Origin: Chamaea fasciata
Taxonomy: Eukaryota > Chordata > Aves > Passeriformes > Sylviidae
Reading direction: 5' to 3'
Length of the DNA stretch: 64,000 nucleotides
Assembly: GCA_029207755.1 (NCBI GenBank)
Contig: JARCOQ010000016.1
Span: forward strand, 16,637,307 to 16,701,306
Shown here: positions 35,243-48,380 of the stretch, piece by piece
How positions within the stretch are numbered: the stretch's first letter is position 1
Layout: each line of letters begins with the position of its first letter
Made by a program: the position numbers and the translations under genes
Notes under the pieces: model-generated
Database searches by the model: none
What the model saw: only the letters and a program-made list of their open reading frames with translations
Told to the model about the DNA's origin: nothing

Positions 35243-37131
35243 AATCACAGAACCACAGAATCGACTAGGTTGGAAAAAAAACCATCTGAGACCATTGAGT
35301 CAAACCTATGACTCAACACCACCTTGTCAACCAGACCACAGCACTAAAAGCCATGTGCTATCTTTGCTTAAACACCTCCAGGTGACTCCACCGCCTCCCA
35401 GGGAAGCCTATTCCAATGCCCAAAATCACCCTTTCTGTGAAGAATCTTCTTCTCAATGTCCAGTCCCAACTTCCTGTGGTACAGCTTAAGACTTTGTCGG
35501 CTTCTCTTGCTGCTTGCCTGGGAGAAGAGACTGACCCCCACTGGGCTATACCCTCCTTTCGGGGACTTATAGAGGTTGGTACGCTCACCCCTGAGCCTTC
35601 TCTTCTCCAAGCTAAGCAACCCCAGCTCCCTCAGCTGCTCCTCATAAGACACGTGTCCCCGACCATTCACTATCCTTGTTGCCCTCCTCTGGACCCATTT
35701 GAGCATCTCAACGTCCTTCCTAAACTGAGGAGCCCAGAACTGGACGCAGCACTCAAGGTGCGGCCTCAGCAGTGCTGACTACGGGGGAAGAATGACCTCC
35801 CCGCTCCTGCTGGCCACACCATTCCTGATCCAGGCCAGGATGCCATTGACCTTCTTGGCCACCAGAGCGCACTGCTGGCTCACGTTCAGCTGCTGTCTCC
35901 AGTACCCCCAGGTCCCTTTTCTGCCTGGGCACTGTCCAGCCACACCAACCCCAGCTTGTGGTGCTGCAGGGGCTTGCTGTGATTCAAAGGCACGACCTGG
36001 CACTTGGACTTGTGAAACCTCCCATTGTTGGATTCAGCACACCTATCCAGCCTGTCCAGGTCCCTCTGCAGAGTCCTCCTACCCTCTAACAGAGCAGTGC
36101 TTGCTCCCAGCTTGGTGTCATCTGCAAGGTGATCCCCTTGTCCGGATCATCAGTGAAGATATTTAAACAAGACTGGTCCCAACACAGACCCCTGGGGGGC
36201 TGCACTAAGTGACTAGCCCCCATCTGGATGCAGGACCATTCACCTCCAGTCTCTGGGCCTGGCCATCCAGCCAGTTCTGAACACGGCTCCTGCCCAAGCT
36301 GTGGGCTACCAGCTTTTCCAGGAGTGCGCTACGGGAGATGGGGTAAGAGGCTTTGCTGAAGGCCAGGTATACAACATCCACAGCCTTCCCGTCATCCACC
36401 TGGCGGGTCAGCTGGTAACAAAGGGAGATCAGGTTGGTTAAAGCACAACCTGCCCCTCCTAAATCCCTGCTGGCTGGGTCTGATCCCTCAGCTGTCCTGT
36501 AGGTGCTGCGTTATCGCACTTAAGATGATCTCTTGTTTAACCTTACTGAGTACCAAGGTCAGGCTGACAGGCCTGTAGTTTCCCATGTGCTCCTTATGGC
36601 CCTTCTTATGGATGAGCATCACGTTGGCCAGCCCAGTCGTCTTGTTACCCAGGACTGATGGTAAATGATGGAAAGCGTTTTGGTGAGGTCTTCTGCCATC
36701 TCCTGCACCACCCTAGGATGAATCCTGTCTGGTCTCATCGACTTGTCAGCATCTAAGTGGCTCAGATGGTCACTAACTACTTTCTCCTGGATAACAGGAG
36801 AGGCTGTTCTGTTCTCTGCTCCCCATCTACGAGTTCAGGAGGCCAGTTGCCTTGAGGACAACCCGTCTTTTTGTTGAAAACTGAAGCAAAGAAGATGCTA
36901 GGGACCTCAGCCTTTTCCTCATCTTTGATAACTATATTCCCTCCCTTATGCAATAAAGATGAGAGGTTCTTGCCCCTCCAAGATGCATTAAGATTATTGA
37001 AAGGCTTTGCCCACTGTGACAAACTCTCCAAAGAAGCAACTGCTCATCGGCAGCAACTGAAGCTCCCCCTCCCTGAACATGCCTCTGTGAAACTTGGGCT
37101 GTCAGTTAACCCACCCGAGAGGAATGTGAGG
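35243..37131 (-). mobile_element. CR1 LINE, 5'-truncated and degenerate (unit 2)
   Basis: Same copy as in unit 1, inherited by the duplication, with matching truncation points and stops. It differs by single bases such as CTCCCAGGGAAG at 35,395-35,406. Confidence 0.9.
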
Positions 37132-37233
37132 TAGGATTGGATGCGCTCTCAGACTAGCGGGAGGAAAACAGATACTGGAGGAGCACTGATACTGGACAGA
37201 AAGAACCCACACTCAAAGCCAACAAAGCCACTC

Positions 37234-37590
37234 TGTTGAGAAGCAACTCTGAGTGGGTAACTGTAGCCAATGAGCATTGATTCCTTTGTTGGCTAAAATG
37301 CCTAAATAGCAAAAAGGTTTGAATGCCTGGGGGAACCACACCAGCAAGAAGACCAGGGTGAAGAAAAGATGCAAGAGGATGCTTTCTGGATCCAAGTGCG
37401 GTGATAGCTTTCTACTTCAACTGTCTCACTCTTTCTCTCCCTCTGGCCCTCCTCTCTTTCCTATTTCTATCTCTCTACCTCATGCTTACTGTTAAAGAAA
37501 ATCCATGCTATTGACTTCGGCACATGCCTCTTACCTTCAGGTAGAGGCATGTGCCAATAATCGGATCATAAAAGACGTGCTGGTACAACA
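37234..37590 (+). mobile_element. LTR-like remnant with hairpin (unit 2)
   Basis: Duplicate of the unit 1 remnant (TGTTGAG...TACAACA). The hairpin is at 37,519-37,555 and is unchanged. Confidence 0.35.
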
Positions 37591-38793
37591 GACTGCTGCT
37601 GTGAGGGGGTGAGATGTGCAATTGATCCTTGGCCCAGGGATTGGCACTGGAGAAGGCAGATGCAGCTCTTCCCTTCCCTGGAGTGTTTGTGCATTGGTCT
37701 TACACGCCACTCCTATGTGGAAGGGAGCAACAGAGGTTCGTCGATGTTCACGGATGGAAAAGAATGGCAAAAAGCAAAAGGGTCCAAAAAAACCTTACCG
37801 CTTTTTATTAACAAACTACACACTCAGCATGGCAATTGGTATATGTTTTGCCACTACCTTCTAATAATAAGACAGAAGACTAAAAGAAAAGAGGGAAGAA
37901 GAAGGGAAAGAGGAATCAGGCAGGAGAGGAAAGAAGATTAAAGTCCTGGGTCCAGCACCGATCCAGCCAACAGGTGTCCAGGGTCCTGAGAGAATGCCAC
38001 CCGGCCTCTGTGGTGGTACATTTTTCTAGGTAAGTTTTCCCCATTCTGGGATTAGGCTCCTCACTCTTCGTACAAATGAGTTGGCATGTGCAGCCTAGTA
38101 TTCTAGACTTTTCTGGAAATGGGCTGGGGGGCTTTGGGTTTGTTTTCTTTTTTTTTTGTGGTCTTGATTCTCCATCTATTGGTCTTGCTTGCTCCTTGAC
38201 CCCACTCCTGCACTTAAGCTGTTCTTTATGTTGTGTGGTCACTACAGACTGGAACAGGAACTTCAGCTCCAGAATGGGGCTGGCCTACGTTCAATACAGC
38301 TCCCCTTTCCAGGCACATGCTGTTATAACTCGTTTGCTTGATGGCTGTTGGTGTTCAGGGCATAGCAGTGCATGAACTCTTTACTGCTTAGGTTTCTACA
38401 TGGGCCAAAAAACCCAGTTGCCATCTGATGGGGACAAAAACCATCCTTAGGGCACAGAGCAGAATGAAGGGCTTCACATTTTTGATGACAGGGCAACATC
38501 TGCACCCTTCTTTTCTTTTCTCTTGTTTTCCTAGTGTTGTGTTTCTTGAACTTGTTTTTGCAAACTTAAGGTGCCAGATGCTACTCTTCCGCTGCAGACG
38601 TACCAATAGCTGTGGGGAAGGCATTGATCTGTACGGAAGGGAGTGTGAAGCCAAATTCTTCCTAGATGAGTATGAAGGGATCCCTGAGTTCAGGACTGCT
38701 TGGGCAAAATCAAGCCAGCGGGATTTTAGAGAATTTGGATGCAAATTTGTCGCAGAGCAGAAAATACAGATCTCCTTTTGAGTTTGCTTCCAA

Positions 38794-38809
38794 TTTAATT
38801 CCGTTTAAT
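38794..38809 (-). terminator. Candidate polyadenylation signals, acrosin-like copy 2
   Basis: Two minus-strand ATTAAA hexamers, 80-95 bases downstream of the stop at 38,889. Confidence 0.4.
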
Positions 38810-38888
38810 GCAATTCAAATTAATAGAACTCAGAAGGAAAGGGTTGTGGTCTACTATAGCCTGAACTGCAGCTGGTCCATTTTGCCGT

Positions 38889-41148
38889 TCAAACAATTTT
38901 TCCCTTTAGGTACAGCAAGATCTCCTTCAGCAGATTAAAGAATTGGAGCAGCTTTGCCCGAGGAACTGGACAGGGTTGAGTTGGTCTTGGAGGTAGTGTC
39001 TGCAGGGGGGTTGAGGTGTAGGCTGGTGCTGGCGTAATTCCTGGTACTGGCCTTCTTCCCACTGTAGTCCGGATCCAGTCGTAGTAGTACTGAGTGGAGC
39101 TGGAGACTGCAGGCCGTTTAGGTCTAGCACAGCCTACTCCCCAGCTGGTCACACCAATTTGCCAGAAGAAGCCGGCATGCTTATCTTGGCAGACAAGAGG
39201 CCCCCCGCTGTCACCCTGGAGCAGAGCAGAGAGGATTAAGGTGCCTCTGTGTGCCCCTGTCAGCAGTCGGAGTTGGTTGCTTTACTCTCTTCAGCCCCTG
39301 CCAGAAGAACTGGACTCCTGGCTGAGCAAGGCCCTGCTCAAGTGCTGGAACCTGTAGAACCTCAGCACCCTTGGGAGCAGGTTGGGGGCCTGTCAGGTGA
39401 GGCTCTCTGTCTCCCCTGTGCTTGGATGCTTCAGGGTTAGCATCTGGACCCCACAGAGCAAGGACCCACGGATGGGAAAGGGGGCAGAAGCTTCAGCGGC
39501 AGTGCAGAGCTGGGGCTGGGAGAGCAACTGGTCAGGGAAAGCACGCGCTGGGCTGTGCTTGGGTGCTGGGATGAGGCTGCCTACACTGCTGGGGGCTGGG
39601 GGACTCGGCATGCTCCTACCTGGCAGGTGCCAACGCCGCCCTGGCCAGCACACACGTGGAAGTCATAGATGTACCCATGCAGCCACTCACTACTGTTGCA
39701 GAGCTGGTTAGGGACCACTTGCACCTTGGCCTGCTGCAGGATATCTCTACCTGAAGCTGTGAGCAGAGAAAGGAATGAGCTCCCAGCAGCTCTTTGCCCG
39801 TGTGTTGAAGTTTTTCCCTAGAGGCTTGCTGGCCTCTAGAGAGGTGTTGGGAGTGCTGTGTCGCTGCTGTGTGGCATTGGGCAGCAGGCCAGGCCAGAGG
39901 CATATGTCCCACGGCCTAACTCTGCTGTCAGGAAGGCCCAGCCGTCTCTCCCTGGTGGGCCAAGCTTGCCCTCAGGGTCCAGATCCTTTATGGGAACTCA
40001 CTCACATTTCACGATTCTGTCACCCCAGCCAGCAACGTAACAGTTTTTCAGCTCCGACACTTTCACTGCAGGACCAGGCAGGCAGGCGGTCTGAATGGTG
40101 GAGCTGCACTGGACTGGCCGATCCAGTTCCAGCAAGGCGATGTCGTTATACTCAAGGTCAGGGATGTATTTTTCATGAATAATCAGCCGCTTAATCCGGC
40201 GCACTTCCACACCAGGGCCCGACTGGCCCAACGAGGTGGCCCCAAGAACGATGGCCCACTCGCTGATGGGACTGGAAGGCAGATGGAGAGAGGGGTGAGG
40301 GCGAGTAGAATCACGTGCTGTAACACCCCAGCCCTTCCTGCCTTCTGCTTCCTGAGGCAGAGAGGAAAACAGCACTCCACAGAGTGAAAGTAGGCTTGAG
40401 CTATATTGAGCTGCAGGCTGCTAGGAAGCGGTGGCATGAACCCAGTCGTCTCCCTGAGCAGTCTCTCAGCTGGGCCCTGCAATGTCCTGGCACTAGGCAC
40501 ATGCAAGGAAATGGGATGGGAATAGCATGCACTGGTGGTGTGGGGATATCCCTGTGCCCAGGTCCGACTTACTTTGTGATGTTGACAAAGCAGTGGGCAG
40601 CTGAGAGCAGCCACTTTGCGCTGATGAGGGTCCCTCCACAGATATGCACAGATACCGGTGGTTTCCAGACGCAGCGGATACTGGCGATCCCAGCCCAGGC
40701 CCCAGACCCTGGCATGACATCTGTGCCACCCACAACGCGTGATGAGCTGAAGGTAGTACCCATGGGCCGCAGCCCACAAGTCTGTCTGGAAGCAGAAAGT
40801 CGTTAGTGTCCCATGAGAAGGCCTGCTGCTGTGCTGAAGGTCAGCCAGCTTCCCTCCTCACAAGGCTCTGGTTGCAAAGCCAGCAGGGAGCTGCCTGGGA
40901 TGTCCACATGTTTGCCCATTTCTGCTTTAGCCCCTTAGACAACTGGTGCCAGCAGCCTGGCCAGTGGTGATAAACGGAGACTCCCACCTACTTTGGGAAC
41001 TGCTGTGGCCACAGGTGGCAAGCGGGCACCCACAGGGAAGCCCCTAAGCCTTTGCCCGGGCCCCCAAAGAGCCTGAGGCTACTTACCCACAGGCGCCATG
41101 TGCAGGCCCGCACAGAGCCAGTAGGATGAGGATGCACAACAAAATCAT
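38889..41148 (-). CDS. Acrosin-like serine protease, copy 2
   Basis: Exons 41,148-41,087; 40,785-40,573; 40,271-40,006; 39,756-39,620; 39,215-38,889. All splice sites and frames match copy 1, giving an intact 334-residue protein with signal peptide, Arg37|VVGG activation site, His85/Asp135/Ser229 and the proline-containing tail. It differs from copy 1 at residues 100 (Val) and 295 (Thr). The S1-pocket changes, Gly223 (189) and Ala262 (226), are present. It lies upstream of RING copy 2 in the same orientation, with CR1 and LTR-like debris between, so it is a separate transcription unit. Confidence 0.85.
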
Positions 41149-41227
41149 TGCCGTCACAGCTGCAAGTCAGCTGCAAGGAGAGAGAGCTTGACACCTCCAG
41201 GGCAGCTGCCAACGTAATGCCAACAGA

Positions 41228-41269
41228 ATTTGCATGGCCGCAGTGCCCTCGGCCCTAGGCCTGATGTCA
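41228..41269 (-). promoter_or_regulatory. Octamer plus CRE-like sites upstream of acrosin-like copy 2
   Basis: ATTTGCAT at 41,228-41,235 and TGATGTCA at 41,262-41,269, unchanged from copy 1. Confidence 0.35.
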
Positions 41270-41345
41270 CAGAGGGACTGGTTCCATGTTCCAGACACGG
41301 TGCTGGCCGCTGCAGGCAGGGGGGAAGGGCAATTTAGAGGCCTAA

Positions 41346-41581
41346 AACCACAGAAAGGTCTGGATTGGAAGGTACCTTAAGGACTGACTAGTTTCAAACC
41401 CCAACCATGCACACAGAGGCCTTCCACTACACCAGGTTGCTCAGAGTCCCATCCAAGCTGGCCTCAAATGGTAAAAGGAATGGGGCATCCACAGCTTCTC
41501 TGGGAAACATGTGCCACTCTTGTGCTAATGATACAAGATTTTGCTTGACATCCAAAACTACAGAATTGGCAGTAACAACAA
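41346..41581 (-). mobile_element. CR1 LINE 3'-end fragment (unit 2)
   Basis: Duplicate of the 31,865-32,100 fragment. Confidence 0.8.
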
Positions 41582-43425
41582 TTCAAAGCAACACACATTC
41601 TGATTTTTAAAAAGTTTGTGACATTGCAGGACTACTACTGTAGCAATCCACATCACTCACTAATCTCCTTGGGGCTATATGGGCACTGCATAAGATCTTC
41701 TTCAGGCTAGCTGTGCTAGCCGTTCTGAGAGAAAGTGGCATTGTTTAGCAAGACCGCCTTTTTCCAGACCTTTTGTGACTTTTTTTTTTTCTTTTTTCTT
41801 TTTTTTTTTTTAAATTTCAGGCCATTTAAGCGCATAATTTAGCTAAATGCATCTTCCTTAGAGGGATCCTGCCTTTGAAAATGGAAGTGTGGGAGAAGAA
41901 AGCAGTCTATCCTTATGCAGAGGTGAAACAGGTGTTTCTCTTCCATGGCTCTGGGCAAGCCTGCACAGACCTAAGGGTAAGGGCCTAGCCCAGTGTTTAT
42001 GGCTGACCTGGTACACCCCTGATGCCCGCTTTGACTGTGAGCATGATAGTCACAGTAACAGGATGGAGTTTTGTCTTCTAATCCCAGGTGGGTAGAGCTC
42101 ATCCTCAGGACCACGTAGGATGACCAACACATCCTTCATGACTCGTTCTCTGAGCTGGATGAGATCTGTATGAAAGAGGCTGAAGATGCCGAGTGCAAAG
42201 AAATGGCAAGGTAAATCCCTGCTGCCGGCTGCGATGGGAGAGAAGTACCCATGCTGGCAATACCCTCGGGCTCTGCCTTCTGCTCTCTGGAACACTTTCT
42301 GCAGCTGCTGATGGAAGCAGCCTTCTCCTCTTGCCAGCCCAGAGCTTTAGCAATGCAATTGGAGACCTGGAGCTGAAGAGGAGATGAATGACAGTATCAA
42401 GTGAAGGATCATGCCCTATGTGGCTACTCTCTCCTTGCACAGCCTCTGAACTGAGGAGCTGCACCACAAATGAAAGGATGCTGCTGGACAATTGTGCCAA
42501 CAGCATCAAAGACACTGAAGGTAACGCGGGAGCCACATCCCTCTGGGAGTGGCCGAGCTTGGTTTGTCGCATGGCCCTTCACTCCCAAATCAACCTTGCC
42601 CCGAAGATGCATCCTTTTTCACAAGTCCCATTGGATCTTTAAATTCTGTAGTCATCATCTCTCTAGTATTGCGAAGGCTGGCTCATTAAGTCAATTCCTA
42701 AGGCATCCAAGGAAACATTTGCTTACCACACTTCAGCCTATTAGTCGGCATTTTGTACAGTCCCTAACACTTGGTGGCCTACAGCTGCTAGTCTCGTTTC
42801 CTAAGTACTGCTTAGTTATACAAAGAATTCCATAGTCCTGCATTACCTGGGTTAGTTTGAACAGTTCAAGTTTTTGTCCTGCACCTATGGCTAAGCTTAA
42901 CTAGCCAGAATAGCTAGGCATGCTCACACGAGCGACACCCAAGGTTTTCTGCCTCTCATGCTGGAGTGGCAGTCCTCACCTTCCCTTGGAGGCTTTCTCA
43001 TAGCCCTCCTAACACTGGGGTTTCTGCTCTTTGTCTTGCACTGACACCTCATCCTTTTCTTGACCCTCACCCTGCCTTAAGCCCATGTCCAGCATGAGCC
43101 TTGCCAGCCAAGGCTGTCTACCTTGCACCGGGTCTTAGCCATTTCAGTCTTCATTAATTCCCAAGACATTCAAAAAACAGGAGAATTGTATTGATGCATT
43201 TCTCATGGAAGGAGGAGATGACTCCAGTACAACTTATGAATAGGGGTGGAGACTCCCTAACAGAAAAACAATTTTACAACCTCTACTACTGACAGAACAG
43301 AAGTATGCATATGCAACAAACGGTCAAATGCACAAAAACTCCCCAACTTTCCAGATTTTCTTGGTACACTTTCCTGTCTCAAACTCAGCTCTATGTTATT
43401 GCTTCATAGTTGTTCCTAAAGCATT

Positions 43426-44060
43426 TCAATAGGGTTCTGTATATTCCTCCAGGAGAGGCTGCAGCACCTGCACCATGACCTCTCCATCTGGACCGCAGAG
43501 GCACAGGGCATACAAGATGCTGTTCTCTGCTCTCACTGCCAGCCACCGCTGGGACCCATAGATTGCCTCCAGCCTCTGGCGCAGCCAGGGCAGCATAGGG
43601 TCAAGAACATGCTCTTCTTTTTGGAAAAGTTCTGCCCAGACCCGGGTAGCAGGCTACCCACAGCCTCTGCCCCTGCAGGCCCCTGCTCAGCTGGGGAAGG
43701 TGTCCCTTGCACAGGAAGCGCTCCTGGGCGCTGGCAGCTGTTTCCATCCAGGAGGCCAAGAGATCTTTCTGCCTCTCTCTTGGTCTCTGGTGATTCTCCC
43801 TGGGGTGTGATGACACACTCGAGGTATTTTTGTTCCCGCAGAGAAAACCTGGCAGACTCTATCAATCTTCTGCAGAGTGGGCACTCTGCTTTCTTCTCTG
43901 CCCAACGCAGCATGCAGCCCATGCAGAACTCATGGCCACAGGGTATGGCATAAGCAACACCCTCTTGCTCATCATGACAAATGGGGCAGCTGCACTCTGT
44001 CCCCATGGCTCTGTCTGTTCTCCATGGCAATTCAGGGAGTCCTGAGAAGCTGCTCCCCAT
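43426..44060 (-). pseudogene. TOPORS-like RING-finger gene, copy 3 (frameshifted)
   Basis: ATG at 44,060. The RING is intact (eight ligands, C41 kept) with substitutions R13W and V70A relative to copy 1. The 11 bases missing from copy 2 are present, so the RING frame ends at 43,533 and the conserved C-terminal part continues in another frame to the junction-derived stop at 43,426 (ending Glu-Pro-Tyr). The RING-only frame would still encode about 175 residues with an unrelated tail, so a truncated RING protein cannot be excluded. Confidence 0.55.
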
Positions 44061-44731
44061 CACTGGCACTACCAAAGAATCTCACACACTGCAACAAAAT
44101 GGAGAAACCTTGGTCTCTTCCTGTCCCAAGGAGCAGATGAAAAAATGCCCAAGCCCCTGGACAAGGATATCCTCCTGACTCCTCAAGCCCTAATGACCTT
44201 CTCACTACCACTCTGGGGAGACTCAACCTTCAAGGTCTTACAGGCATGCTTGACAGGCTGTGACTTTCCTGAGAGCGTGGAAAGATGGTCTCGGGCAGCT
44301 GAAATCGTGTAGGGTTGAGACTCCTGTCTGTGAAAAACAGGTGTTGGGATTAAGTGGTTCAACAATTTGGAGGTCCTGAATTTTTAATTAAATCTCTGGA
44401 GGCTGGATTTTTCCTTTCTTTCTATCTTTTTTAAGTTCACTCTTGAATCAGAAAATGTTATTCATTGAATGCAGTTTTTATAAGGGGGAGGTTCTCTTCC
44501 AAAGTGAACGCTGTGGGCAAAAATTTAATATGGCCTTAGCAGGCACTGCGCACGTCAGCTGGGTACGCCGGTCAAGCATCACCTCCGCAGGTGATCTCTA
44601 GGGAAGAGTAGATGCGTGGCTTTGCTCCCCGCTGATGACTCTTAGGGGCTCTAAGAACCTATGCACCCTTGATGACCAGAGCTGCATAAGATATTGCAAG
44701 ACACTTAAAGAGCAGAATTGCCTTAAACACC

Positions 44732-46620
44732 AATCACAGAACCACAGAATCGACTAGGTTGGAAAAAAAACCATCTGAGACCATTGAGTCAAACCTATGA
44801 CTCAACACCACCTTGTCAACCAGACCACAGCACTAAAAGCCATGTGCTATCTTTGCTTAAACACCTCCAGGTGACTCCACCGCCTCCCTGGGAAGCCTAT
44901 TCCAATGCCCAAAACCATCCTTTCTGTGAAGAATCTTCTTCTCAATGTCCAGTCCCAACTTCCTGTGGTACAGCTTAAGACTTTGTCGGCTTCTCTTGCT
45001 GCTTGCCTGGGAGAAGAGACTGACCCCCACTGGGCTATACCCTCCTTTCGGGGACTTATAGAGGTTGGTACGCTCACCCCTGAGCCTTCTCTTCTCCAAG
45101 CTAAGCAACCCCAGCTCCCTCAGCTGCTCCTCATAAGACACGTGTCCCAGACCATTCACTATCCTTGTTGCCCTCCTCTGGACCCATTTGAGCATCTCAA
45201 CGTCCTTCTTAAACTGAGGAGCCCAGAACTGGACGCAGCACTCAAGGTGCAGCCTCACCAATGCTGACTACGGGGGAAGAATGACCTCCCCGCTCCTGCT
45301 GGCCACACCATTCCTGATCCAGGCCAGGATGCCATTGGCCTTCTTGGCCACCGGAGCGCACTGCTGGCTCACGTTCAGCTGCTGTCTCCAGTACCCCCAG
45401 GTCCCTTTTCTGCCTGGGCACTGTCCAGCCACACCAACCCCAGCTTGTGGTGCTGCAGGGGCTTGCTGTGATTCAAAGGCACGACCTGGCACTTGGACTT
45501 GTGAAACCTCCCATTGTTGGATTCAGCACACCTATCCAGCCTGTCCAGGTCCCTCTGCAGAGTCCTCCTACCCTCTAACAGAGCAGTGCTTGCTCCCAGC
45601 TTGGTGTCATCTGCAAGGTGATCCCCTTGTCCGGATCATCAGTGAAGATATTTAAACAAGACTGGTCCCAACACAGACCCCTGGGGGGCTGCACTAAGTG
45701 ACTAGCCCCCATCTGGATGCAGGACCATTCACCTCCAGTCTCTGGGCCTGGCCATCCAGCCAGTTCTGAACACGGCTCCTGCCCAAGCTGTGGGCTACCA
45801 GCTTTTCCAGGAGTGCGCTATGGGAGATGGGGTAAGAGGCTTTGCTGAAGGCCAGGTATACAACATCCACAGCCTTCCCGTCATCCACCTGGCGGGTCAG
45901 CTGGTAACAAAGGGAGATCAGGTTGGTTAAAGCACAACCTGCCCCTCCTAAATCCCTGCTGGCTGGGTCTGATCCCTCAGCTGTCCTGTAGGTGCTGCGT
46001 TATCGCACTTAAGATGATCTCTTGTTTAACCTTACTGAGTACCAAGGTCAGGCTGACAGGCCTGTAGTTTCCCATGTGCTCCTTATGGCCCTTCTTATGG
46101 ATGAGCATCACGTTGGCCAGCCCAGTCGTCTTGTTACCCAGGACTGATGGTAAATGATGGAAAGCGTCTTGGTGAGGTCTTCTGCCATCTCCTGCACCAC
46201 CCTAGGATGAATCCTGTCTGGTCTCATCGACTTGTCAGCATCTAAGTGGCTCACATGGTCACTAACTACTTTCTCCTGGATAACAGGAGAGGCTGTTCTG
46301 TTCCCTGCTCCCCATCTACGAGTTCAGGAGGCCAGTTGCCTTGAGGACAACCCGTCTTTTTGTTGAAAACTGAAGCAAAGAAGATGCTAGGGACCTCAAC
46401 CTTTTCCTCATGTTTGATAACTATATTCCCTCCCTTATGCAATAAAGATGAGAGGTTCTTGCCCCTCCAAGATGCATTAAGATTATTGAAAGGCTTTGCC
46501 CACTGTGACAAACTCTCCAAAGAAGCAACTGCTCATCGGCAGCAACTGAAGCTCCCCCTCCCTGAACATGCCTCTGTGAAACTTGGGCTGTCAGTTAACC
46601 CACCCGAGAGGAATGTGAGG
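44732..46620 (-). mobile_element. CR1 LINE, 5'-truncated and degenerate (unit 3)
   Basis: Same inherited copy as in unit 1, with unit-specific substitutions (for example CCAAAACCATCC near 44,908-44,919). Confidence 0.9.
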
Positions 46621-46722
46621 TAGGATTGGATGCGCTCTCAGACTAGCGGGAGGAAAACAGATACTGGAGGAGCACTGATACTGGACAGAAAGAACCCACA
46701 CTCAAAGCCAACAAAGCCACTC

Positions 46723-47079
46723 TGTTGAGAAGCAACTCTGAGTGGGTAACTGTAGCCAATGAGCATTGATTCCTTTGTTGGCTAAAATGCCTAAATAGCA
46801 AAAAGGTTTGAATGCCTGGGGGAACCACACCAGCAAGAAGACCAGGGTGAAGAAAAGGTGCAAGAGGATGCTTTCTGGATCCAAGTGCGGTAATAGCTTT
46901 CTACTTAAACTGTCTCACTCTTTCTCTCCCTCTGGCCCTCCTCTCTTTCCTATTTCTATCTCTCTACCTCATGCTTACTGTTAAAGAAAATCCATGCTAT
47001 TGACTTCGGCACATGCCTCTTACCTTCAGGTAGAGGCATGTGCCAATAATCGGATCATAAAAGACGTGCTGGTACAACA
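46723..47079 (+). mobile_element. LTR-like remnant with hairpin (unit 3)
   Basis: Duplicate of the unit 1 remnant. The hairpin is at 47,008-47,044. Confidence 0.35.
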
Positions 47080-48285
47080 GACTGCTGCTGTGAGGGGGTG
47101 AGATGTGCAATTGATCCTTGGCCCAGGGATTGGCACTGGAGAAGGCAGATGCAGCTCTTCCCTTCCCTGGAGTGTTTGTGCATTGGTCTTACACGCCACT
47201 CCTATGTGGAAGGGAGCAACAGAGGTTCGTCGATGTTCACGGATGGAAAAGAATGGCAAAAAGCAAAAGGGTCCAAAAAAACCTCACCGCTTTTTATTAA
47301 CAAACTACACACTCAGCATGGCAATTGGTATATGTTTTGCCACTACCTTCTAATAATAAGACAGAAGACTAAAAGAAAAGAGGGAAGAAGAAGGGAAAGA
47401 GGAATCGGGTAGGAGAGGAAAGAAGATTAAAGTCCTGGGTCCAGCACCGATCCAGCCAACAGGTGTCCAGGGTCCTGAGAGAATGCCACCCGGCCTCTGT
47501 GGTGGTACATTTTTCTAGGTAAGTTTTCCCCATTCTGGGATTAGGTTCCTCACTCTTCGTACAAATGAGTTGGCATGTGCAGCCTAGTATTCTAGACTTT
47601 TCTGGAAATGGGCTGGGGGGCTTTGGGTTTGTTTTCTTTTTTTTTTGTGGTCTTGATTCTCCATCTATTGGTCTTGCTTGCTCCTTGACCCCACTCCTGC
47701 ACTTAAGCTGTTCTTTATGTTGTGTGGTCACTACAGACTGGAACAGGAACTTCAGCTCCAGAATGGGGCTGGCCTTCGTTCAATACAGCTCCCCTTTCCA
47801 GGCACATGCTGTTATAACTCGTTTGCTTGATGGCTGTTGGTGTTCAGGGCATAGCAGTGCATGAACTCTTTACTGCTTAGGTTTCTACATGGGCCAAAAA
47901 ACCCAGTTGCCATCTGATGGGGACAAAAACCATCCTTAGGGCACAGAGCAGAATGAAGGGCTTCACATTTTTGATGACAGGGCAACATCTGCACCCTTCT
48001 TTTCTTTTCTCTTGTTTTCCTAGTGTTGTGTTTCTTGAACTTGTTTTTGCAAACTTAAGGTGCCAGATGCTACTCTTCCGCTGCAGACGTACCAATAGCT
48101 GTGGGGAAGGCATTGATCTGTACGGAAGGGAGTGTGAAGCCAAATTCTTCCTAGATGAGTATGAAGGGATCCCTGACTGCTTCAGGACTGCTTGGGCAAA
48201 ATCAAGCCAGCGGGATTTTAGAGAATTTGGATGCAAATTTGTCGCAGAGCAGAAAATACAGATCTCCTTTTGAGTTTGCTTCCAA

Positions 48286-48301
48286 TTTAATTCCGTTTAA
48301 T
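48286..48301 (-). terminator. Candidate polyadenylation signals, acrosin-like copy 3
   Basis: Two minus-strand ATTAAA hexamers, 80-95 bases downstream of the stop at 48,381. Confidence 0.4.
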
Positions 48302-48380
48302 GCAATTCAAATTAATAGAACTCAGAAGGAAAGGGTTGTGGTCTACTATAGCCTGAACTGCAGCTGGTCCATTTTGCCGT

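Larger units (their letters stand above)
33956..43433. repeat. Tandem segmental duplication, unit 2
   Basis: A 9,478-bp unit, shorter than the others mainly through the 11-bp deletion in its RING gene and a shorter poly-T tract. It shares many variants with unit 1 between about 34.9 and 38.1 kb, but with unit 3 in the RING tail (CCCGGGTAGC) and in the acrosin-like gene. Confidence 0.95.
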
